64,000 nucleotides of DNA from Sthenelais limicola (Eukaryota; Annelida; Polychaeta; Phyllodocida; Sigalionidae): the NCBI GenBank assembly GCA_942159475.1, contig OW804096.1:43275744-43339743 (forward strand), written 5' to 3'. Position numbers and translations under genes: made by a program. Every line of letters begins with the position of its first letter. The stretch's first letter is position 1. Shown here in pieces: positions 11,106 through 21,716 of the stretch. Under the pieces are notes generated by a model. The model made no database searches and was not told the DNA's origin. It was given only the letters and a program-made list of their open reading frames with translations.

Positions 11106-13616
11106 CACTGTGACCACACTGAATGTCCGTGCCGCGCTGCACGTACATCAAATAACGGCCAATGCTATGTTCTATTGACACTCATTTTCATTTGTTTCTC
11201 GGAATTTTGAACATAACAATCTAGTTCGAGGACATGTATTGAATGACTTAGATAAAGCCTTGGTCAAAGCTATAGACTGCAAATCTAAGTAATTTCATCA
11301 CTATGCCTGTCTAAAGAAAAGTCACCGATGTCCGTGCTGCATTTGAATGCAACTTGTGTAGATGTACGTGCAGGTTTTGGCTGATGTATGTGCAGCATGC
11401 TGCTTTTCAAACAGGTTTGGAAAGATACACACTCAGTCAGGGTACCAGCGGGTACTGCCTCACCCTCTAGATCCCCTAAATGGGCCCCTATTGCCCCCGA
11501 TCATTCTCAACATGTTGACAATATTTGCAGGGTTAGCCAAATGTACAATACATGTGGAGCTCAGTGATTTAAAAAGTGAAATCAATTTTGTGCCATTCAT
11601 ATTGATGGGGGTGGGGGTAAAGGTATGGTACATAAATCAAGGTATGGTACATAAAATTTGATTTTTAATGATGCTTCTGTCCAGAACCTCACTAGATATT
11701 GCGAAATTGATATTTATCACTTTCAGATACTTCAAATATGCATACCATATCTAATATCAGTGAACGGGAAAGACAAAACCATTATATAGCCATAGTCAGG
11801 TAATAGTTCCAGAACTCGCCACCACTGAACAGCACTCAAATATTTTATTTTTTTTGATTTTGTAAATATTTTATTCAGGACAAGTAGACATTTTTATACA
11901 TCAAGCATAAATATTCTCAGACTAGCCTGATTTAAATTATGCTCAAGAACCCTTGAAAAATAAACAAAATTTAAATAAAATAATATAAGCTGATGTAAAA
12001 TATAAAATTATAGATCCTACCTATGCTAACTATTCATCTAACCTTACGTAACATATATATATATATGGGTTCCTAAGATTTTTGCACATGATAACATGGC
12101 ACCCACAGAATAGCCCAAAATAAATTTAGATTTAACATATCGGTGGCTTCAACTGTCATGTATGGGACCATTATGATATGGAACCATTATATATGTATCA
12201 CCAATATGCCTAGACTGAGAGAGAAATTCAACATTGAAAATAAATATATAGTTCTTATATTTAACTATACATAAAGAAACACCCTGATTTCGAATCAAGA
12301 ATTATTTTTTAAATTTTTTTACACACAATTGATAGCAAGGTTGAGGGTCGAAAGGGAGAAATAGGGACCGCTGGGTGAGAGAAAAATACAAATTCGTTGG
12401 GGGCTAGCCCCCCCCCCCCCAGCATTCCGGTGGAGTGATGACCAGGTAGGATGGCCATCACAACATTTCAATATCTAGCCATGACACACGAGTCACAATA
12501 CGTTGACTCTACATGGTCAGATAATTCTGATTTAAATATATTATTATTAAAACAATAATATTTAACTCTGAAACTCTTTATTTTCTGAAAAATGGAGGGA
12601 GGGTGGGCTGTGTTCATCCATTTTTGACTTCCCCCCGCTGACATCCTGACCGATGCCAGTGGCCTGATGAGCTATTATTAGCGAAACCATGTAGTGCCAA
12701 ACCAGTAAACTAATTACTGGGATGAAGGTTTTTACTAAATTTCCAACCAAACATTTCTATCTCTTTCAGGGAATTAAGGGATTAATTGGAAAGTAAACTC
12801 CTTATTGACATAATTGTGTTTTTAAATAGACAGACAATGTGTTGATATGTCTTGGATGCGACATCCAGGCAACCAGAGCACCCCTTGTTGATGCCGCTGT
12901 GGCATCACCAAGGGTACGAAAGAGGTCTTGGTAACCCACGTCTGAAGAATGTGACGTTCTTCAGTTGCATGGTAGCTTTATCAGGGGAAGGTTGTGTGAT
13001 CGTGTCGTCTATATATTCGAATCAATAATTACTATCTAAATATAATGTAGGCCTAATCATATATCTGTGACTCTGAGACAGATAAATATATATTTACCAT
13101 TATTATGAAAGAATAATCAAAATATGTATAGGCATATTTAGTCAAATTGGCATTTGAATAATGAATAAATCATACCATCCATTGTACATAATTTGTGCGA
13201 AATGACACAAAATATAGTTATCATAGAAGTTTGTCAATATATTTATTAGCTATCTAATCAGATTAGATAAATTCGAAATGAGAAGCATTTCTGAGATAAC
13301 TAACAGAGAAAAGTTAGCAGCAGCACGGACATCTTTTTTTTTTTAGAGAGGATTGTAGCACAGACATCCTCTAAAACCTGCACGGACATCCCACTGCAAA
13401 TTTATTTAGGAGTTTTCTCTAAATTGACACAGAACTATGACTATATTATACTGTACTTACGACCATATATATGGTTATTAAAGGTTTCTGGGATTGTGAA
13501 CTGTAAAAGGTGGTGTAGAAGCAGAGATATCTTAGGAAATGATTCGGCAGCATTGATTGGCCAAGGTGTTTTGATGTACGTGCAGCGCGGCACGGGCATT
13601 CAGTGTGGTCACAGTG
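11106..13616. mobile_element. Non-autonomous TIR element, CACTGTG ends, 5-bp ATGTT duplication (Transib-like?)
   Basis: The two ends are 47-bp inverted repeats with one mismatch, starting CACTGTGACCACACTGAATG and running through CCGTGCCGCGCTGCACGTAC to ATCAAA. ATGTT lies directly outside both ends (11101-11105 and 13617-13621). A 5-bp duplication with a CACWRTG-type heptamer is the hallmark of Transib and ProtoRAG transposons; the hAT5 group also makes 5-bp duplications and is the main alternative. Subterminal copies of GATGTCCGTGCTGC or GATGTACGTGCAG occur inside both ends (11317, 11361, 13316, 13377). No RSS-like nonamer is visible at 12 or 23 bp from the heptamer. No RAG1-like or other transposase frame was recognised in the 2.5 kb interior, which is AT-rich, so it is taken as non-autonomous. 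Confidence 0.6.
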
Positions 13617-13621
13617 ATGTT

Positions 13622-14999
13622 ACCCCCTACCCACACTCCCAGCCGCAACCACCAACACCTCCTTCTCCTGCCCCCCTCCCTGAGGCTGCCCCGCCACCAC
13701 CACTACAATCAAAACAACCACCTCCTTCTCTGTATGTATACATCTGCCTCTAACCCTCTTATTGTGACCAATAAAATGTTTTTATATAAAAAAAAAGTTG
13801 GCACCTTTGGTAATGGCGTTTACCTCATGTTGACAGTTCTAGCAGAAAGTATCCCAGTCGGAAACACTCGTAAAATACTCTATGCCTAAATATATATTTT
13901 TTTAAATATATATATATACGGCATGTAAAAAAACATTCTTTGACACATCTTATCTGTTAATGTAAAAAAAAGATTTGGAACAAAAAAATATTAAAAAGGG
14001 TTATTGCCCTAAAATTGGGAAAACAAAAGGTTTTTTGGAACAAAAAAATGGTATAAATATTTGCCTTGGGAGGTCTGAAGTCAGAAACAGGCAAAATACA
14101 ATTTAAAAAAAAATCATAATCATCTAATTTTATTCGTCAACGCTTTTAATAAACGACTAGCTGTTTTGGTAGGGAGGTATAATACAGTTCTAGTAGCAAA
14201 GACTGGAGCGCGTCCCTCAAAATCTGCTATTGGTCTAAGAATTAATGCAAAAATGCTTTCATACAAGGAATAACAACACTGCAGTGGTGTTTTCATGTTT
14301 ATTTAAAATAAACTGCTATATTACCAACTGCGACGGCAAACGTCAAATCATACAGGGAAGGAAAGGCTAGTACACCCACACAATTGTGTATATTATAAAG
14401 GTAGGTAGGTAACGAACGTTTACTCCCGAGCAGTTCTGCTGCCTTCTAACAATACAGGTCTGTGACAAAAGAAACGAATATATCGGGTTTCATACCATTA
14501 TGTCCATGTTTACAGCTTGTATATATATGGTACTTAATCATGAATCCCGAATATTATGATCCAGAATGTATTTTTATAAGGTTATCTTTCCACAAACTTA
14601 TACGTAGAATTGGATCAAACGATACACATATCAAATGCTAGGAACTGAAACAGCTATATCGAGTTTGCCAGCTGATAAATTTACAATATGTCAATATACA
14701 TTCCTCTTTACTTGCATACACACAGTCATACTTGGTTTGAGAATATTCGGCTCGCATACATCTTATTACATATATTCACATTACTTCGTATCCTCCGTGC
14801 ACGATGGAAACGCAACACAAGAGTAGTTTAACGCAAGCATCCACGATTTTTTTTTCACACTTGGTTTTTCTCATGTCCGTTATGAACTTTTAAATGCATG
14901 CCAATGATTGTAGTCACAGCCGTCATTTACATGCATATCAAAGTGTCAGTTTATTCAACACATTCGGATCGATTTTTACAGGGAAGAAGATCGCTCATT
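13622..14999. other. CDC73 3' flank, no gene seen
   Basis: Low-complexity and AT-rich. At 13625-13740 a CCACC-rich stretch gives an artificial proline-rich frame. From 13890 on there are A-runs and TA-runs. The part next to 15000 should be CDC73 3' UTR (minus strand). No convincing coding region. Confidence 0.4.
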
Positions 15000-17900
15000 T
15001 TAGAATCGCAGTTGAGGCTTGTGTTTCGTCATATACCTGGAAAAACAAACCCAAATAGGTTATTGCAAATTGGAAAGATCTTGAGCCAAACGTGCTCAGT
15101 TTTGGCAAAGGCAGTTCATCGACCAAATTACATACCAATCCATGTCCAAATATATATCTTTTGAAATGAAAATCCATAGTACTTGTCTAAAAGTGTAGAC
15201 TGGGAAAACTGAAAAATACCCCTACCATAGAAAAGAATAATAAAAATTTGTATTTATTTGACAGTAGGCAGAGTAAGGATCGCGGAAACTACTTACTTGT
15301 CCAGTACTTCCCACACTTCTTGAAGTTTGGCCCGGTCAAGATGGCGTCTGTTTTGATCCAGTTCAATGATATGCACTGACCACTTCTTGATATTGGCATC
15401 GAGTGGCATTTGTTGCCATTTAAGATGGAAGGCTCGAACTGTAAATGATAAATAAATATATTGTACGAGACAGCAACAACCTTATTCTCGAGTGAAACCA
15501 GGCTACTGAGGATTTGGAAGATTCATCAGCAGTGGGTAACCAATACCTCACTGTTTCCTAAAGGGGGTCTCTCCACTATAGCACCATCACAACAACATCG
15601 CAAGGCTTACCGCAGCAAATGGAGACCCCCGCCCCCCCCCCCCCCCCTTTAGTGAGAAAGGTTGCTCTGGTAACCTGGAGAGGGATCCAGGTGAGAAGTC
15701 AACACTGGTTGGACTATCAACTTATAGACAGTGGGTGTTTTGATTAATAAATAAATAAAATTGTAGATAAAATTATAATTGTCTTTTTAAAATAACTTAA
15801 TATAAGACATGCAGCAATTATATTCCTCTATCAAATCCCGAAGCATCCGAAGTATGGATATAGAATTTCAATAGGAAGTGCGACTCACTTCGAGAGAATA
15901 TATCGACTGGGTTGCCTCCCCAAGGCCAGCTCTTGAACTGCCAGGCTGGACCTTGCACGAATACGGCGACCACACGCTCCCTAGAAAATCACGAAGTTGA
16001 ATGTTATCATTATGCACTAAACTGTCATTAAAGCAAATAGGAAATGGTGGCAAATGGTTGTAGCTTATATTATTATGCACTAGACTGTCATTAAAGCAAA
16101 TAGGAAATAGCGGCAAATGGTTGTAGCTTATAGTAGAAATAATTAAGAGCATTACGTATGAAATACCATAGAAATAGCATACCAGTCATCAGGAGTGAGT
16201 TTCGTTGCGTTGTCAATGACACGGTATGGGACTGTTATATTGCCCTTTTGGCGTTGAAGGAGTACTTCATTGTCACGTCGAACACCCATTGCTTTCTTTT
16301 CTTCGACACCAACGTATCTATAAAGGAAAATGAACGCTCTCTGATAATACTGCATGGATTAACAATGGATGGAAAGTTCATGTCAAACCTCATATTATTG
16401 TTCTACAATTAATCGATTTCAAACGAATTTACCTCATGTCTTGCAATATATCCTTCGCATTATACATGGTAACAAGGGATGTTGGAGCAGCTGGGATTAT
16501 AATGATTGGAGTCCGAGATCCTATCAAGAAAGGAAATTCATTGAACGAATTAGAATAGACAAAATACTATGAACATAGATGATTTAAAGGGACCGATAAC
16601 TTTTAACTGTCATGATAAAAAGTTATTGTAGCATTATGTTTAATAATGTAAGGGTGTATGGTAAGTTAGCAAGCACATTTAATTATTATTATACAACTTT
16701 TATTCATTAAACATGTACATAAAGTGCATTCAAGAAAAGGGCATGTCCTCTACACTTTAGCTTTTCCAGACAGTCCTTAAACTACACACAGAAAATAGAT
16801 ACAATAAGAAATGAAAATGTATAATAATTTGCACACATTCCCGTATTTGGGTATGTAAGTGTTTCTCAGAGAATACATGTAATCACAAATGAAACATATC
16901 TATACAAATAAGGAGTGGAGGTATTTAGCTTACCTCGTTTCTGGTTGGCTTGAGGTCTGGCTTGTGGTATTGGTCTGCTCACTTGAGGTGGCTGTACCCT
17001 GGGTGGTTCTGGTCTTCTAGCTGACACGCCTTCTGTCACAGATTTGAGTGTCATACCGTGGTATGTTCCCGTAGTGTCGATCTTGAATCCCTGGGTTTCT
17101 GATTAAATAAACAAACACAACTTATTAACCACACCAATTCCCATTTATGTGCAAACGTACTCAGGCACGCCGAGCTAAATCAATTATTTATTACATTCCC
17201 TTGAGATGAATAAATGATGAGCACCTTCTTTCCCGTGGAACATTTCTTGGCCGTATCTGTTGTAGCCAATTTGCTGCTGTGGTCTGGATTGTACCTAGGA
17301 GAAGAAAAATAAACCTGGTTAAAATCGAGAGCAAGGATGGCTTAAAATACCAGATTATGAGAAGACGATGTAATGTTTAGTCACTTTCTATTCGTTCATT
17401 TCACACAGGTAGCTTGAACTACATATCAACCCTATTGTGCATCAATGCGATATAAATGTGATTATGAAGACTTACAATTCTAAAGATTCTCGTTACATGG
17501 TAGCAAGAGACCAACGACGGAACACCGTATCATATATAAAGACTTACTAATTTAAATCTCAGGTATAGTACTGTTTTGTGAAAATGTTCAATGGTTAATG
17601 TCTCTTAAGTTATATTTGGGATTTGAGTTATTGAGAATATATATATTGCTTCTAAAAAATGTACCCGAATAAAACATTTAAACACAATATAACAATACTC
17701 ACAACTGAAGGAGTATGTTGAACATTGGATGATTGTGAGCGCGACGTCCCCTCTTCTCTGGCCTTTAATGATGTCAGGATGCCGAATATGTTTTTAGCGA
17801 AATTCTTGAAGAAAAAATCATGAATTAAATCAGTCATGTATATTGCACCATCATCCCTCTGAATATCAAAGGATCTGAAACATCTGAAGAATCAAAGCAA

Positions 17901-20900
17901 GAGAGAATATTCCAAGCACTATTTTGTGTCTAACACAGCTAAATGAACTAGAAGCAAATACTGACTTTTCCTGTACTTTGGAGAATTGTCGTTCGTGTCC
18001 TCCATTGCCTCTCTCTGCTAACGATATCTCTGGTCACATCCACTTCGGCATCAATGAAACTGCGCTGTTCCAACATACCCGTCCCCAATTCATCGTCAAC
18101 TTTGATTGTCAATCTTTTCTTGGCCAGACGCTTTGCTTTCATGGCAGCAATTTTATCCAATGGAATAGCTTCTGACAAGGACGAAGCCCTGAGCAGAAAA
18201 AGAAACACATAGTAAAAAAAATGGACAAATCATTCAGTAGAGAATATTTATCTAATAATAAGCATTAGAAAATTAATTAATAGTATTAAGAACGCAAGAA
18301 CTCGTTAAATTGAAATAAGGTTATGCCATTTATAAATAGTTATTACCCAACTATTGCGAATTACATACTTGATTTGGGAAGGAATCACGGACGACTCCCT
18401 TGGTCCATCTAGCTTGGCTGCGAGACGTTCTTTGTCCCTTTGTACTTGCTCCTCCTGAAAGTTGGGAGGTTAAAAAGTGATATATTAGCACGAGCACACA
18501 ACTTTCTCATTGCTGTATGAAACAACATACAACTATTTTATTGCTGACCAAATTTGGGTTTCTGGCGTGCGTGAAATTAGCTAGATGATAGATAATCAAA
18601 ATATATAGGGTTCAATAAATTCATATCAAAACATGGTAATTATTTCAGAATGGGATAGAAGATTGAGAGAATTAAGGATCCAAAGCGTCTGAAGGATAAA
18701 AGTAAGGGTAATTTAATGAAAACTACACCGTAAGAACTAAAATTATATTAAGATATTAAATATAATAATACATATTATTTATATTAAATACACGTACAAT
18801 AAATGGTATATGAATTATTTTTAACAAAAGATATTAAAAAAGAAATTATATTATTGTAACAGAAAGTTGGGCTACAGACAAAAACCTGTGATTCACATTG
18901 TTCAGGTAAATAAAATGTGTTCCCTTTATTAATTGCAGAAATTGCCAACCTCTAATCGTGGTTTCTTTTTCTCAACTTCTGTAGTGACTTCCTCTGCCAC
19001 TCGTTTCACTAGAAAAAAAGACACACAAATTGCATGACTGTGATCATAGTTGGCATGAAAACAAGAGCCAGTTAAACGTAAATATTATTCATACATATTT
19101 CAAGACATGCACTGCACAAGAAAACTTACACTGTGTCGGTCGTTGCAGAGAAATTTCTAAAGGTGCACTTTTGTCGATATTGGCCGAGGTACTAGTTTCC
19201 CCATTTAAGTAGGCAAGTAGGTCTTTTCTGTCGGGTCGACGTACAACCGGAACGTTTGCAGTCTGGAAGACAAACATAGCGAAATTATACTATCGAATAA
19301 TGTGGTCATTTCCTTCTCTGTGAAGCTACATTCAATACCTTGTCTTTCTAGATAAAGATAGGGCAAGCTAAAGCACGAAGGAATATTTTTCATCGTCCTG
19401 TACCTAAGGAACTGGGAAAGAAATAATCTTCTCATATCAATTAATCTGCAAATCAATTAAAAATATAGCCTATGTACTTACCGCAGCTTGTCGCACATAC
19501 AGTGAATGCGGTATGAGAACATTCTTGAGTAGAAATTGGATGCAGTCAAGGGTGTAATAATCTTTAGCGACACCATCTTTACCCGTTCTGAAAAAAACCC
19601 AAAACATTAGACAGGTGAAATATTATCGAATCGGCAGTTTTAGTTACTTTAGTTCCTTCAAAAGGACCCACCATGGTCACAATAGTCCACATTGAGAACA
19701 CATACTACATAGATTCAAACATTAAAGTGTGGTAACAGCACATATGTGTTTTGTATACCCTCAAAGGACCCTCTCAAAACAGCTGAAGTCTCTTCAACTC
19801 TATCAGTCGGCCAACTCTTAGTCACAGGTGGTCAATTTCGTGCAGTTTTAGTCTATCACTTGATTTTAGCTCATCCCTCGCCCGGGCACCGGACCATTGG
19901 GCCCCGGCGCTGGACGTTTGGGCCTCGCACGTTTGGACCCCGGCGCTGGACGTTTGGACCCCGGCGGTGATACTAGTACATTACTAGTAAAATTGGCATT
20001 TAAAACCCCTGCCCCTGGTTTGTCCCCGGAATTAAAAAAAACATTATTAAAGATTTTATCCAACATTAACTTTACAATTCTTCCACCCCCTGCTCTACTC
20101 AGTCAGTTTACTCACCCCACTGACTTAGGACCACCAATTTAAGGCCAATAAGGGTATAGACCCTTAGGCCTACTGCCTTGGGCTTGGCTTAGGGTTAGGT
20201 CTGGAGTCAGACCTGGGTAAAGTCTAAAAGCCAGAAACAGGGGGTGGACTGGGGCCCAAACTGGCAAAAGTCTAGTGCCAGGGTCCAAACTTGGAGGGGC
20301 CCAATGGTAAAGCCTACTAAAGGCCCCGGGGCCTAATGATATCGGGCACCTCGTCCAGGACTGGAGCACTGTTGTCAACCAGCCCTTGTTGGGGCCTTAA
20401 CTTAGTATGGTAGGCCTACTGTCCGTGCTGATATTAGATAGCCTGGTCCATCTCTCTACATTAGCAGGAGGGTCTGACTACTAAACTGATACTTGCTACA
20501 CCATACAGCCTGCACTGACACTGTATGCTACCACACGTCAACTGGGCGAGGGAGGTGCTCCTCACAATACACAAAAGTAGATACTCTGACATTACTGTCC
20601 CAAGAAGCAATAAGTGACAAGTCGAAGCATATTAAGTAAGGTCTTCAGTAGCATGAAACCCAACTGCATATGCGTGAAAGCCCAAGCCACTGCGCAAATA
20701 CCGATCAATGCTACCGAAACATGAGTTAACACAATCAGTCGCAAATACAAAACATACACACGAGTGAGGACCGGACAGCGGAGATAAAAATACACAAAAT
20801 ATATGTAGGAAATCCGGGCGTTAGAACATCATAGACAGGCAACTTACCCCCAAATAAGATAATTGGTCTTCGCATTCTTGGGCCAGGCAAAATCTCCGAA

Positions 20901-20978
20901 GACAACTTGGTCCTCTCTTTCTCCTATCTCTTTTTTCTCGACATGGTACTGGCGAAGGATGCTTAGCACGTCCGCCAT
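15000..20978 (-). CDS. CDC73: CDC73/parafibromin, PAF1-complex subunit (14 coding exons)
   Basis: CDC73 is a subunit of the nuclear PAF1 complex, which travels with RNA polymerase II and supports elongation, H2B ubiquitylation and 3' processing. Exons (minus): 20978-20848, 19587-19482, 19262-19130, 19008-18950, 18454-18369, 18188-17966, 17804-17703, 17294-17225, 17098-16934, 16520-16433, 16317-16183, 15980-15889, 15438-15297 and 15036-15000. They sum to 1569 nt, 522 residues, against 531 in human. The start [18 protein letters not shown] is nearly identical to the vertebrate protein. Other landmarks are [58 protein letters not shown] and, in the Ras-like C-terminal domain, [14 protein letters not shown]. 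The KKKPR stretch in exon 4 fits a nuclear localisation signal. The last exon is a 37-nt piece encoding [11 protein letters not shown]. Without it the frame would stop at a TAA overlapping the exon 13 donor. Confidence 0.95.
15535..15675. repeat. Small inverted-repeat (MITE-like) element with poly-C tract
   Basis: In a CDC73 intron. The left arm 15535-15574 (GGTAACCAATACCTCACT, then CTAAAGGGGGTCTC) is matched in reverse by 15620-15675, with one arm expanded by a run of about 17 C. No coding content. Probably a short non-autonomous element or its remnant. Confidence 0.5.
16009..16132. repeat. Two-copy tandem duplication, unit about 62 bp
   Basis: Within the CDC73 intron between 16183 and 15980. 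Both copies run ATTATGCACTA, ACTGTCATTAAAGCAAATAG, GGCAAATGGTTGTAGCTTAT and differ at only a few bases, so the duplication is fairly recent. It makes an artificial repeated peptide on the minus strand. Confidence 0.8.
19881..19970. repeat. GC-rich minisatellite in CDC73 intron 1
   Basis: Three to four units of about 21 bp resembling GGCGCTGGACGTTTGGACCC. The reverse complement resembles the island at 3640-3845. The rest of intron 1 (19971-20847) has no recognisable gene. Confidence 0.6.
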
Positions 20979-21716
20979 GTTTGCTGTGCCTCCGATGTAT
21001 GAAGCATCACGGGTAATTTTTCTATTTTTTCTTTATCAGACAAAATTCTTTTCTTTTCTAGAATGTTTGTGACAAAAATTATTCATTTACTTTCCTATAC
21101 CAACATTGAGAATATATCATCTTATATATTTTATTTTATTTTTTGGTCGTAGCTGATTGGTGGAACAGATTAGGTCAAATTTAAAAGGTAAAACAAAGAT
21201 TATCTTTGTTCAGTATTTGTCGTCGTATTAGCGCCTAAAATGAACTAATATATTTAAAGAGAATTTATATTTATAGTGTTTATTCTTTATTTACAGTGTT
21301 AATAAGAAAAAGATGTCATTATTGAATACTGTAATCAAATAATATTTTTGCTTCTCTCTCCCTTGCAAGAAATGACCACGTCAGCTTCGGGGGCGAGGCT
21401 GCTGCTAAGTGCTGTATTATCGCTCGGTATATTTACACTCTTCCTCACGTAGTCGGACTGAGTGAAATCACATATTTAGGGAATATTTCCCAACTCTTAT
21501 TTTATAAACAAATACGAGGACATCAACAACTATTCTTGCATGCTACTTGATGCTCGTATGGGAAGTTTCATGCTTTATTAGTGATGGAATCCCGGCAGAG
21601 ACCGCTCGTTTTTTGAGCGTAGAAAAACTGACTCTTGTACAGTGCTGTGGTATAGGCCTAACGGGAACCCTGTTATGTACAATGTGAAGATCTGGTTGCG
21701 GGAATAGAATGCTGTG
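20979..21716. promoter_or_regulatory. Bidirectional promoter region between CDC73 and SNX13
   Basis: Only 738 bp separate the two divergent ATGs. The CDC73 start codon lies in an AAACATGGCGGAC context, which resembles a YY1 site overlapping a translation start. A CACGTCA word (half-CRE-like) occurs near 21378, next to a locally GC-rich patch (21388-21410). No TATA element is convincing. The arrangement suggests shared initiation, but start sites are not visible from sequence. Confidence 0.45.

Noticed and set aside
13424..13889. Proline-rich ORFs
   Set aside because: They result from a CCACC-rich low-complexity stretch and cross the end of a transposon; no splice or start support.
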